Of a stretch of 49,231 nucleotides of DNA, positions 15,846-24,525 are shown in pieces. Under the pieces are notes generated by a model. The model was not told where the DNA came from. It did not search any database and saw only the letters and a list, made by a program, of their open reading frames with translations. The position numbers and the translations under genes were made by a program. Origin of the DNA: Bryobacteraceae bacterium (lineage in GTDB: Bacteria; Acidobacteriota; Terriglobia; Bryobacterales; Bryobacteraceae); NCBI GenBank assembly GCA_030039005.1, contig JASHQT010000169.1:1-49231 (forward strand), in the 5' to 3' direction. Position 1 is the stretch's first letter, and every line of letters begins with the position of its first letter.

Positions 15846-16610
15846 TCAAATGATTGGCTGATGCTGAACTGATGTGCAGTCGGATGCCGGCGGGGTACGT
15901 GTGGACATGGGTTCAAGCGGCCCAGCTTTCATCCCTTCGTCCAGCAAACCTAGCTTCCCTTCCAGAGCCAGACGTACGAGCTGGCTCCGGGTGTTGACTC
16001 CAGACTTCGAGAATAGCCGCTGGATTACGTTCTTGACCTGGCTTTCGGACATGCCCAAGTTGACCCCAATTTTTCGGTTCGTTAAGCCCCCCACCACGCC
16101 CAGGAGCACGCTCCGCTCGCGCTCTTCCAAAGACCTGCCAATCGGTTCCGAACCGGTACGTGCAGCGTACTGGTTGATCAATTGTGTGGCGAGTGGCTGA
16201 ATGACTCTCTGGTCGACCCACATGCCACCCTCACTAACTACGTGGATTGCCTTCAGCAGGCGTTCCGGCGGTTCAGACTTCAGGAAAATCCCTGAGGCCC
16301 CGGCCTTTAGCATCAAAGCCGACTTCCGAACGTCGGGCGATCCGGCGAGGATGAGAAAGTGCCCCTGAAAACCCGCGGTGCGGACTGCGGCGATAAAGTC
16401 TTCCGCATGCTCGCCGCCGATCTCGAAATCCAACAAAATGGTGTCCGCCTTTGAATTTCTCAAGACTTCGAGCGCTTCACCGTAACTGCCGCACTCCACT
16501 ATTTCGAAGCCCGGCTCCGACGCCAGGAAGCGCGCCAGGCTCGCACGAAATAATCCGAGTTCGTCAACCAAAAGGAGACAGGCTCCCGTCTCTGCTACAT
16601 CTTCGTTCAT
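15846..16610 (-). CDS. LuxR-type response regulator, divergent from the RND efflux operon
   Basis: This 254-residue protein has a receiver domain (D16; phospho-acceptor D61 in TILLDFEIGG; Lys in GIFLKSEPPE) and a C-terminal LuxR-type helix-turn-helix (TNRKIGVNLGMSESQVKNV). The usual second acidic residue is present as VDE instead of DD. ATG at 16610 is chosen over the TTG five codons upstream because it gives a normal receiver N-terminus. No kinase gene is adjacent. Its back-to-back position with the efflux operon, across a region with two inverted repeats, makes it the best candidate regulator of that operon, which is an inference from position only. Confidence 0.85.
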   Translation of the reverse strand: MNEDVAETGACLLLVDELGLFRASLARFLASEPGFEIVECGSYGEALEVLRNSKADTILLDFEIGGEHAEDFIAAVRTAGFQGHFLILAGSPDVRKSALMLKAGASGIFLKSEPPERLLKAIHVVSEGGMWVDQRVIQPLATQLINQYAARTGSEPIGRSLEERERSVLLGVVGGLTNRKIGVNLGMSESQVKNVIQRLFSKSGVNTRSQLVRLALEGKLGLLDEGMKAGPLEPMSTRTPPASDCTSVQHQPII

Positions 16611-16942
16611 AAAGATACGCCGCAAATCGTCACGATTGCGGTGCCCATTTCTTACTTTTGCCGTGCCTCAATGGCACGGAATACTTAGCATGACTCCATC
16701 CTATGCCGGTTCTGGTCTTGCGGAAATAGCTTCGCCCACAAGATCGGCGATCGAACCAAAAGAATCCCTGCACGTAAGAGAGCCAATCAAGCCTGGGAAA
16801 CTGACTAATCGCACGGATGGTCAAAAGCGCACTGCGTTTGAACGGAAGATCTATGGCGATTCCCCAATGTCGCGAGATACATTCAAATTTCTACTGCTTT
16901 CGACCCAGCCTCGATGAGAGCTTAGTGTGAAGGCGAACGAAA
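16611..16942. promoter_or_regulatory. Divergent control region between the response regulator and the efflux operon
   Basis: This 332-base stretch contains no convincing gene. It has a near-palindrome CGCAAATCGT-C-ACGATTGCG at 16621-16639 and a perfect inverted repeat CCGTGCC-tcaat-GGCACGG at 16661-16679, both close to the regulator start. A 93-codon plus-strand frame (16636-16917) crosses the region, but it has no family resemblance, no ribosome site and biased residues, so it is not called. Both divergent promoters must lie here. Confidence 0.4.
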
Positions 16943-18217
16943 ATGCCGAACTCAAACGACAGGAGCAAGCGGAGTCTTGCGGTTGCTGCCGCGATCGTTA
17001 TAACGGTGATACTGCTGGCGTGGCGCGCTGGCGCAATGAAATTGGTCCACCGTCTGCGGCAAGAAGCGGCCGTGTTAGTGCCTATGAGCGTGCGCGCGCA
17101 AGAACAGGCTGCCGCAAAGCTGCTGCCATCGGCCGGCAATTCGACCACGGCAAAAGCAAATTCCACCCCGGCGAACCCCGCCGTTGACTTGACGCCCACG
17201 CAGTTGACCGCGATCACAATCGCGCCGGCCGGCACCTACGAGTTTCCCGGAGAACGCCAAGCCGTCGGCAGCATCAGTTTTGCGGACGAGCTTTCGGTGC
17301 AGGTGTTTCCGACGTACCAAGGGACCATTATGCAGGCTTTCGCGGAGTTGGGTGCTCACGTTACTAAAGATCAGCCGCTGTACACCATCAAGAGTCCGGA
17401 TCTCATCCAAGCGGAATCGACGCTAATCGGAGCGGCCGCGACCTTCGATTTGACCAACAAAGAGCTGGAGCGGGTGAAGGGCCTCCCCGGAATCGCACAA
17501 CGGGAATTGGAACAAGCAATTTCGGATCAACAAACCGCGGACGGCGCTCTGAAGGCTGCGCGTGATGCCGTGCGCGTCTTCGGCAAGACCGACGCCGAGA
17601 TCGACCAGATGATCGCCTCGCGGAAAATCGATCCGGCGCTGGTGGTTCGCAGTCCGATCTCCGGCCAGATTACGACGTACGACGCGCCGCCAGGACTGTT
17701 GGTACAACCCGGGACGCCGCCCGCTCCATACACGGTCGCGAATCTCGGAATCAAGTGGATGCTGGCGGACGTCATCGAAAGCGACATCAGCTTATATCGC
17801 TTGGGGCAGCCGGTCGAGGTAAAAGTCCTCGCCTATGCCAACCGTGTATTTCGCGCGAAAATCACGAAAATCTACCCTTCCGTGGATCCCAACACGCATC
17901 GTGAGACGGTCCGCTGCGACATCGAGGATCCCCAGGATGAGTTGCGTCCGGGGATGCTGGCGAACTTCGTCATTCGCATCGCGGGTCCCAGAACCAGCAC
18001 CGCGATTCCGGCCAACGGCGTGGTTCGTGAACCGGACGGCACGATGACCGCCTGGGTGACGACGAACCGTCAGCACTTCGAGCAGCGCATCGTGCAAACG
18101 GGCTTGCGCAGGGACGGTCGTGTGCAAATCCTCCGCGGCGTGAAACCTGGGGAGTTGGTGGTGACGGATGGCGCGGTGTTCCTGAGCAACATGTTGTCGG
18201 CGGACCAGGCGGAGTAA
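16943..18217 (+). CDS. RND efflux periplasmic adaptor (membrane fusion protein, CzcB/CusB-like)
   Basis: This 424-residue HlyD-family protein has an N-terminal membrane anchor (SLAVAAAIVITVILLAWRAG). It has a lipoyl-like half motif (YQGTIMQAFAELGAHVTKDQPLYTI), an alpha-helical hairpin at about residues 155-215, and the second lipoyl half (VRSPISGQITTYDAPPGLLV). Beta-barrel and membrane-proximal domains follow (ITKIYPSVDPNTHRETVRCD, RPGMLANFVI). It links the inner-membrane pump to the outer-membrane channel. It is the first gene of the operon; the RND permease begins six bases after its stop. Similarity to the CzcB/CusB group is consistent with the CzcA-like pump that follows. Confidence 0.88.
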   Translation: MPNSNDRSKRSLAVAAAIVITVILLAWRAGAMKLVHRLRQEAAVLVPMSVRAQEQAAAKLLPSAGNSTTAKANSTPANPAVDLTPTQLTAITIAPAGTYEFPGERQAVGSISFADELSVQVFPTYQGTIMQAFAELGAHVTKDQPLYTIKSPDLIQAESTLIGAAATFDLTNKELERVKGLPGIAQRELEQAISDQQTADGALKAARDAVRVFGKTDAEIDQMIASRKIDPALVVRSPISGQITTYDAPPGLLVQPGTPPAPYTVANLGIKWMLADVIESDISLYRLGQPVEVKVLAYANRVFRAKITKIYPSVDPNTHRETVRCDIEDPQDELRPGMLANFVIRIAGPRTSTAIPANGVVREPDGTMTAWVTTNRQHFEQRIVQTGLRRDGRVQILRGVKPGELVVTDGAVFLSNMLSADQAE

Positions 18218-18223
18218 GCAGTC

Positions 18224-21200
18224 ATGTTCCGATCTCTTCTCGCATTTTGCTTAAGCCGTCGCGCCATTGTTGTGGCCGCGCTGGTTCTGTTTGCCGGCGC
18301 CGGGTTCATCGCGTTCAAGCTGCTCAACATCGAAGCCTATCCGAACCCCACTCCGGTGATCTTGGAAATCACCGCGCAGGCAGCCGGCTTGTCCGCCGAG
18401 GAGATGGAGCGTTACTACACGATCCCGATGGAGATCGGGCTCTACTCGACGCCCGGAATCGATGTCATCCGCTCGACCTCGTTTTATGGTCTTTCATTCG
18501 TGCGCGTCAGTTTCAAATATGGAGTGGATTATTTCTTTGCTTACAGCCAAGCGGCGGTGGCGTTAGCGCAGAATGTCAACTTGCCTGGAAATCAGGTGCC
18601 GAGCATTCAGGCGAACAGCTCGACCGGTGAAATCTATCGCTACCAGGTGGTGGGGCCTCCGCACTTCGGAATCACGAATCTGCGCACCGTACAGGACTGG
18701 ATCGTTGCGCGCCGTTTGCTGACCATCCCCGGCATTGCCGCGGTCAACAGTTGGGGAGGACCGACCAAGGAATTTGAAGTCGAAGTGGACCCTCACAAGC
18801 TGGAAGCCTACAGCGTTACCGTGCCGCAAATACTCACCGCGCTGGGCAACGCCAATATTAACGTGGGCGGGCGCGAAATTCGCATGGGCCAGCAGTCCAT
18901 TAATATTCGCGGTGTGGGTCTGATTGACGATGGCGGCAACGATGACGTCACCAAGGGATATAAAGTCAACGATATCGAGAATATCGTTCTCAGCCAGGAA
19001 AACGGCGTTCCGGTACTGATTAAGGACGTCGCGAAAGTCCAAGTGGGCTATCGTCCGAGGCTCGGCATCCTGGGCCGCGACCACCAGGATGACGTCGTGG
19101 GAGCGATCGTGGTGCAACGGCGAACGGAAAAAACCGCCGACATGATTCCGAAAGTCCAGCAGGCGATTCACACCCTGAATCGCGACGGCAGCCTTCCGCC
19201 GGGAGTGAAGGTTGTTCCGTTTTACGACCGTTCCGGCTTAATCGCACTCACCACGCACACTGTGCTTCACAACCTGATCTTCGGATGCCTGCTGGTCTTC
19301 CTCATTCAATGGATTTTCCTGGGGGATCTTCGTAGCGCCACGATTGTCGGCCTAAACATCCCGTTCGCGCTGTTTTTCGCCACGATCATTCTTGTGGCAG
19401 CAGGGGAAAGCGCCAATCTGCTATCGGTAGGGGCCGTGGATTTCGGAATTATCGTCGACTCAGCGGTCATTCTTGTCGAAAATATTTTCAAGAATTTTCA
19501 GCGCGGGCCGGAAGAAAGACAACATCTATTGGACCGCCTGTCCCGCGGGTACTGGGGCCCGGATCCGACACAAGTCCTTGACGCCGAAGCGGGCGAAGCT
19601 CCTTTCCGCTGGACGGACCGCTTGCGGACGATTATGGTCAGCGCGCTGCAGGTGGATAAAGCCGTTCTGTTTTCCGCGTTAATTACGGTGGCTGGTTTCG
19701 TTCCTCTATTCACCATGCAGGGAGTGGAGGGACAAATTTTCGGGCCCATGGCACGGACCTACGGTTATGCACTCGCGGGCGCGCTGATTGCGACGTTCAC
19801 AGTCACCCCGGTCATTGCTTCGTTCCTGGTTCCCGGGCGCGTCAAAGAGGTGGAAACCATTGTCGTTCGTGCCCTGCACGCTCTGTACAATCCTGCCCTA
19901 CGCTTCGCTCTAAGACATCGCTTCCTTGTGGTTGGATTGGAGCTGGCCCTCTCTTTGGGAACCTTCTTCCTCATCGCTCCTCGCTTGGGTAGTGAATTTC
20001 TTCCGCACCTGGAGGAAGGTAACTTCTGGATCCGTGCCTCCATGCCGATCACCCTGTCGCTTGAGGATGGAGAAGCGGCCACCAGAAAAATGCGCGAGAT
20101 TCTCTTGCGGCATCCCGAGGTGATTACCGTGGTGTCCCAGCACGGCCGACCCGACGATGGCAGCGATGCGTCGCCGTTTTCGAACGTCGAGCTGTTCGCT
20201 CCGCTCAAACCATTCGATGAATGGCCCAAGGGATTAACGAAGGAAAAGCTGACCAACCAGATTCAGCGTCAGTTTCAAAACGAATTGCCGGGAGTGGTAT
20301 TTAATTTTTCTCAATACATTGAGGACAATATCGAGGAGGGAATCTCGGGCGTAAAAGGCGTCAACTCCGTCAAAATCGTTGGCCCCAATCTGCAAGTCCT
20401 AACGCAGCTAGCCGATCAAGTCCGGGATCAGATGAGTCAGGTACGGGGCGTCACAGACCTCGGCATCTTTCCCGTGCTCGGCCAGCCGAATCTGAACATA
20501 CGAGTGGATCGGGAGAAGGCCGCTCGATATGGTTTGAACTCCGGTGACGTGAATTCCGTCATTCAAGCCGCGATGGGCGGAGCAGTCGCCACGGAGGTGC
20601 TGGAGGGCGACCGGCAGTTCGATCTGGTGGTCCGCTATACACCCGAATATCGCAACAATCTGGATGCGATCCGCGACATCAAAGTCGGATATACCACTCC
20701 GAGCGGCGCCAATGCCTACATCCCGCTATGCGAACTCGCGAGCATCTCATTGGACACCGGCGCCGCGTGGATCTATCACGAAAGCATGCAGCGCTTTATT
20801 CCGGTGAAGTTCAGCGTTCGCGGCCGGGACCTGGGCGGAACGGTGGAAGAGGCACAGCAGCGCATCGCGAAGAACGTGCAACTTCCGCCGGGATATCATC
20901 TGGTCTGGGCTGGCGAATATGGAGACCTCCAGCAGGCGAAGAAGCGTCTGGAAGTCATCGTGCCGATTAGCTTCGTTCTGATCGCCGGCGCGCTTTACAG
21001 CCTGTTCAACAATTTTCGCGATTCCATCCTCGCGCTGGCAGGCATACCCGATGCCATCGTCGGCGGAATCCTTGCGCTTTACGTGTCCGGCCTGAACTTC
21101 AGCATTTCTGCCGCGATCGGCTTCGTTTCGCTATTCGGTGTCTCGGTGATGGACGGCATTTTGATGATCACCTTCTATAACCAGGAAAGGTCTCAGGGTT

Positions 21201-21463
21201 TTGCGCCGGCCGAGGCGATGTACCGCGCCGCAACCACGCGTATGCGTCCGCTATTAATGACCGCACTGTCGGCGTGCATCGGACTTTTTCCCGCGGCGAT
21301 TTCCACCGGAATCGGCAGCCAGGTGCAGCGGCCGCTGGCGACTGTCATTGTCGGCGGAATGCTGGTGGGGCCGATTATGCTACTGCTGGCCGTGCCTGCA
21401 CTGCGGCTGATCTTCTTGGGCAGCGACAGTCCTCGTCCAACGGAGGGCGGCCATGAGACATAG
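18224..21463 (+). CDS. RND efflux permease, CzcA-like (heavy-metal-efflux type)
   Basis: This 1079-residue inner-membrane pump shows the RND pattern: TM1, a large periplasmic loop, TM2-6, a second loop and TM8-12. TM4 carries DFGIIVDSAVILVEN, the D-x5-D-x6-E proton-relay and metal signature of the CzcA branch of heavy-metal-efflux RND proteins (not the CusA GAMVDAA form). Length is typical of the family. It should use the proton gradient to expel divalent cations or related substrates through the adaptor and the NodT-like channel, but substrate cannot be fixed from this motif. Its 3' end overlaps the next small gene by 11 bases. Confidence 0.9.
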   Translation: MFRSLLAFCLSRRAIVVAALVLFAGAGFIAFKLLNIEAYPNPTPVILEITAQAAGLSAEEMERYYTIPMEIGLYSTPGIDVIRSTSFYGLSFVRVSFKYGVDYFFAYSQAAVALAQNVNLPGNQVPSIQANSSTGEIYRYQVVGPPHFGITNLRTVQDWIVARRLLTIPGIAAVNSWGGPTKEFEVEVDPHKLEAYSVTVPQILTALGNANINVGGREIRMGQQSINIRGVGLIDDGGNDDVTKGYKVNDIENIVLSQENGVPVLIKDVAKVQVGYRPRLGILGRDHQDDVVGAIVVQRRTEKTADMIPKVQQAIHTLNRDGSLPPGVKVVPFYDRSGLIALTTHTVLHNLIFGCLLVFLIQWIFLGDLRSATIVGLNIPFALFFATIILVAAGESANLLSVGAVDFGIIVDSAVILVENIFKNFQRGPEERQHLLDRLSRGYWGPDPTQVLDAEAGEAPFRWTDRLRTIMVSALQVDKAVLFSALITVAGFVPLFTMQGVEGQIFGPMARTYGYALAGALIATFTVTPVIASFLVPGRVKEVETIVVRALHALYNPALRFALRHRFLVVGLELALSLGTFFLIAPRLGSEFLPHLEEGNFWIRASMPITLSLEDGEAATRKMREILLRHPEVITVVSQHGRPDDGSDASPFSNVELFAPLKPFDEWPKGLTKEKLTNQIQRQFQNELPGVVFNFSQYIEDNIEEGISGVKGVNSVKIVGPNLQVLTQLADQVRDQMSQVRGVTDLGIFPVLGQPNLNIRVDREKAARYGLNSGDVNSVIQAAMGGAVATEVLEGDRQFDLVVRYTPEYRNNLDAIRDIKVGYTTPSGANAYIPLCELASISLDTGAAWIYHESMQRFIPVKFSVRGRDLGGTVEEAQQRIAKNVQLPPGYHLVWAGEYGDLQQAKKRLEVIVPISFVLIAGALYSLFNNFRDSILALAGIPDAIVGGILALYVSGLNFSISAAIGFVSLFGVSVMDGILMITFYNQERSQGFAPAEAMYRAATTRMRPLLMTALSACIGLFPAAISTGIGSQVQRPLATVIVGGMLVGPIMLLLAVPALRLIFLGSDSPRPTEGGHET

Positions 21464-21902
21464 GCGTATTGCGCTGGTGACGCTGCTTTGCGGAGCGGCA
21501 ACGTGGCGGCCGAGTTATGCGGCGAAGCCATCCGAAATCAAGCGGCCGATGGAGCACGCCGCGAGCGGCCGAACCGAGCCCAAACGTCCCGAACTCCAGC
21601 ACCGTTCTCCGGCCAAACTTCCGCTTCCCTCAAAGCCGCACCCGCGCCAGATAGTGGCAAGTGCGGCGAACCCCCACTCGCTTCCAGCAAGATCTGCTTT
21701 CACTGAGTCTACGTCCGCTGAGAAGGACGAGCTAACGCCGATTCGTGGGCGAGTCCGGCCGTCGCTTCCCCGGCCGGCGGAATCGCCGCTTAGCAGCGTA
21801 CGTCATCGCGGGCTCAATCCTCCAGCGATTGGCGGATCTTTCGAACGCTCCAAACAGAATACTGCGGGACTGGATGGGCGTGAAGTTCATCGACGATTTT
21901 GA
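21453..21902 (+). CDS. Small exported Pro/Ser-rich protein of the efflux operon
   Basis: This is a 149-residue product with a short signal peptide (RIALVTLLCGAATWRPSYAA) and an otherwise low-complexity, basic, Pro/Ser/Arg-rich, probably disordered chain. The end, LNPPAIGG followed by NTAGLDG, resembles the conserved C-terminal tail of small exported proteins that I recall from other RND metal-efflux operons; this comparison is from memory. It overlaps the pump gene by 11 bases and ends 3 bases before the channel gene, so it is embedded in the operon. Function is unknown; a periplasmic metal-binding or assembly accessory is possible, but it lacks His and Met clusters. Confidence 0.6.
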   Translation: MRHRRIALVTLLCGAATWRPSYAAKPSEIKRPMEHAASGRTEPKRPELQHRSPAKLPLPSKPHPRQIVASAANPHSLPARSAFTESTSAEKDELTPIRGRVRPSLPRPAESPLSSVRHRGLNPPAIGGSFERSKQNTAGLDGREVHRRF

Positions 21903-21905
21903 CAC

Positions 21906-23399
21906 ATGGGATTGGCTATGACTTTCACCGGCAATCTGCGTAATCTTGCGATCCTGGCGCTCACGGCAATTTTGTTCCTGAGCGCCGGCTGTGTGGTCGG
22001 TCCCAACTTCAAGAAGCCCGCGGCTCCTGATGTTCCAGGTTATGTTCCGACGCCTCCTGCCGCCACCAGCAGTACTCCTAATGTTCAGGGCGGTGAAGCA
22101 CAAGCTTTCGCTGCAGGACGCGATATTCCTGGCGACTGGTGGACTTTATTCCATAACAAGCCGTTGAATACTCTCATTGAGACGGCGCTGAAGGCGAATC
22201 CCGACTTGAAATCAGCTCAAGCGGCGCTGTTGGTGGCCAGAGAAACTACTTTGGCGCAACACGGTTTCTATTATCCCAACGTTTCTGCCGGCTTCTCGGC
22301 GGCGCGCGGAAAGTCTTCTCCCGATGTTTCTCCAGTCACCTTCTCGGGTGCACTGAATTACAGTCTTTACACGCCCGAAGTTGCCGTCTCTTACGTACCC
22401 GACGTTTTCGGCTTGAACAAAAGGACGATTGAGTCTCTCAAGGCGCAAGAGGAACAGGCGCGATTCGCTCTGGCTGCGACGCACATCACCTTGAGTTCCA
22501 ACATTGTGGCCGGAGCGATTCAAGAGGCGTCCTTGCGCGGGCAGATTGAGGCCACCAATCAACTGATCTCCATAAACACGAAGATGCTGGAGATTTTGCG
22601 CAGCCAGCTTGGCAAGGGTTATGCCAGCGAACTCGACGTTGCGGCCGAGCAGGCTCAGCTTGCGCAGCTTGCCGCCACTCTGCCCCCCTTGTTGAAGCAG
22701 CTGGCTCAGCAGCGCGATCAGTTAGCCGTGCTCGCGGGCGGATTCCCCAGCCACGAATTGGGAGAAGAATTTGAACTTGCAAGTTTCCAATTGCCCCGCG
22801 AGCTGCCGCTGTCGCTTCCCTCGCAGCTTGTGGAACAGCGTCCTGACGTCAGACAAGCGCAAGAGAATCTGCATTCCGCGAGCGCGTTGGTTGGAGTTGC
22901 TCGTGCAAACCGTCTGCCCAACTTCGCGTTGACCGCGGATGCCGGAAGCATGGCAGTTGTACTGGGTCATCTGTTCACTTCGGGGTTTTGGGACTTGGCC
23001 GGCGGCGTCACGCAGCCCGTGTTTGACGGCAAGACCTTGCTCCACCGCGAGCGCGCCGCCAAGGCCGCCTACACAGAAGCGGAGGAGCAATATAAAAGCG
23101 CCGTGCTCACCGCATTTCAAAATGTCGCAGACACATTGCACGCGATCAAACAGGATGCGGATGGCCTGAAATCCGCGGCTGCCGCTACGCATGCGGCGGC
23201 AGTAACACTCGAACTGACCGAGAAACAATTCCATGCAGGCTACACCAACACTCTCGCGGTGTTGAACGCCGAGCAATCCTATCAGCAGGCCTTGCTCAGC
23301 CAGGTGCAAGCCGAATCGAATCGATATACCGACAGCGCCGCGTTATTTCAGGCCTTAGGCGGCGGCTGGTGGAATCGTCCAGATTTGCCGAAGAATTAA
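21906..23399 (+). CDS. RND outer-membrane channel lipoprotein, NodT/OprM family
   Basis: This 497-residue TolC-like outer-membrane factor has a lipoprotein signal peptide with lipobox LSAGC (LAILALTAILFLSAGC). Two repeated OEP domains contain the typical WWTLFHNKPLNTLIETALKANPDLKSA and FALTADAGS segments. The order and length match NodT-type channels of tripartite efflux pumps. An in-frame ATG at 21918 is an alternative start and would leave a standard lipoprotein signal. It completes the efflux operon and converges with the next minus-strand gene; the 106 bases between them hold nothing notable. Confidence 0.9.
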   Translation: MGLAMTFTGNLRNLAILALTAILFLSAGCVVGPNFKKPAAPDVPGYVPTPPAATSSTPNVQGGEAQAFAAGRDIPGDWWTLFHNKPLNTLIETALKANPDLKSAQAALLVARETTLAQHGFYYPNVSAGFSAARGKSSPDVSPVTFSGALNYSLYTPEVAVSYVPDVFGLNKRTIESLKAQEEQARFALAATHITLSSNIVAGAIQEASLRGQIEATNQLISINTKMLEILRSQLGKGYASELDVAAEQAQLAQLAATLPPLLKQLAQQRDQLAVLAGGFPSHELGEEFELASFQLPRELPLSLPSQLVEQRPDVRQAQENLHSASALVGVARANRLPNFALTADAGSMAVVLGHLFTSGFWDLAGGVTQPVFDGKTLLHRERAAKAAYTEAEEQYKSAVLTAFQNVADTLHAIKQDADGLKSAAAATHAAAVTLELTEKQFHAGYTNTLAVLNAEQSYQQALLSQVQAESNRYTDSAALFQALGGGWWNRPDLPKN

Positions 23400-23505
23400 C
23401 GATCCGCGAGTCGAAGCGCTCCGGCAAGCTCCACCGTGTGGATGTTGCCAGGACGATCTCGCGGGACCCCGTTGCAGTAACCAGAGCAAAGGCTGCGCGG
23501 AATCC

Positions 23506-24501
23506 TCAAGGCTTCCCGGCGGCGGCTTTTTTCTCCGCGGCGCGCGCACCCGCGAGGATGTCCATCAGCGCGTAGTTGCCTTCGTGGCAGGCGTATTCGA
23601 AAATCCGGCTGGCGCGTCTGGACATGGAAAGCTCCACGGTCCATGGCTTGCTGTAAACGGTGGGATCGTCCACCGTGGCTTGATACAGGATAGTCTCCGC
23701 ATCCACGCGCCGGAAGCGCTCCACGACGTGGAGATTCTCGTCAGACATGCCGTCCAAGTAAGACACGCCAAAGCGGCTTTGCAAACTGCCTTTGAAATTC
23801 GTCGTGTCCACGACGAGAGTGCTGCCCTCCCAGTGGCCCCGCGAATCGCCGGTCCATTGACGCATGGTGGAAGGCAAATGCGGACGGCCGTCGAGCGGAA
23901 TGACACGGGTTTCGTGATTCATCTCCGCCGCGATGGTGACGAAGCCGGGCGTTTGCACGATCTCGTAGTTGTTGTTGTACGGCTCGGGCAGCATGGGCGG
24001 ACCGGAGGCGCCGAACAGTATGCAGCGTTCGGTGAGCAGCCGGTCCTCGGGGCCGTCGGAAGGATGCGCGGCGATGCGCGCGTGAAAGGCGTCGTACTTC
24101 ACCTTGGCCTCGGGCGTAAAGGGCGGGATGCGACCGTCGGGGGGATCGATCACGATGGACGTACGCATGGTTTTGGAAACGTGCGTGCCGCGATCCATCC
24201 AAAAATTGTTATAAGCGCGCCGGCCCAGGTCCGAGGCTCCGCGCGGGCCCTCGATGAGATCGGCGTTGCCCTGTTGCACGCGTTGCTTGGCGAATGCGGC
24301 CGCTTCCTCGGGAGTGAAAAACTGCTTGTTGCCAAGTTCGGCGGGACGCTGGAACGGCGTGACAGTGGCGTTGGTCCAAACGCCTTGCAGATCGGGCTGC
24401 CCATCCTGCGTCCGTGGCGGCGTCCATTTAGCGGCGGACTGGCTGAACAGGTTCAGCGCGGCAAACGTTAGCGCGGGCAGGGCAAAAACCTTCAGTCGCA
24501 T
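23506..24501 (-). CDS. Secreted acidobacterial family protein (PDLQGVW / GHWEG type)
   Basis: This 331-residue exported protein has a signal peptide MRLKVFALPALTFAALNLFS. It carries the family hallmarks PRTQDGQPDLQGVWTNATV (about residues 29-47), the Cys segment ERCILFG, GPPMLPEPYNNNYEIVQ, and DSRGHWEGSTLVVDTTNF (about 220-237). It ends with a domain rich in aromatic and acidic residues (HVVERFRRVDAETILYQATVDD). This family is abundant in Acidobacteria and usually annotated as hypothetical. The central GHWEG-T-LV-DT block is shared with the shorter protein at 31023-31874. It lies 24 bases downstream of the PQQ sugar dehydrogenase gene and is probably co-transcribed. The biochemical role is unknown. 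Confidence 0.75.
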   Translation of the reverse strand: MRLKVFALPALTFAALNLFSQSAAKWTPPRTQDGQPDLQGVWTNATVTPFQRPAELGNKQFFTPEEAAAFAKQRVQQGNADLIEGPRGASDLGRRAYNNFWMDRGTHVSKTMRTSIVIDPPDGRIPPFTPEAKVKYDAFHARIAAHPSDGPEDRLLTERCILFGASGPPMLPEPYNNNYEIVQTPGFVTIAAEMNHETRVIPLDGRPHLPSTMRQWTGDSRGHWEGSTLVVDTTNFKGSLQSRFGVSYLDGMSDENLHVVERFRRVDAETILYQATVDDPTVYSKPWTVELSMSRRASRIFEYACHEGNYALMDILAGARAAEKKAAAGKP

Positions 24502-24525
24502 GGAACCTCCTTGAAACTCTAGCGG

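Noticed and set aside
16636..16917. 93-codon plus-strand frame between regulator and efflux operon
   Set aside because: It lacks a ribosome site and family resemblance, and it overlaps the probable promoters and inverted repeats.
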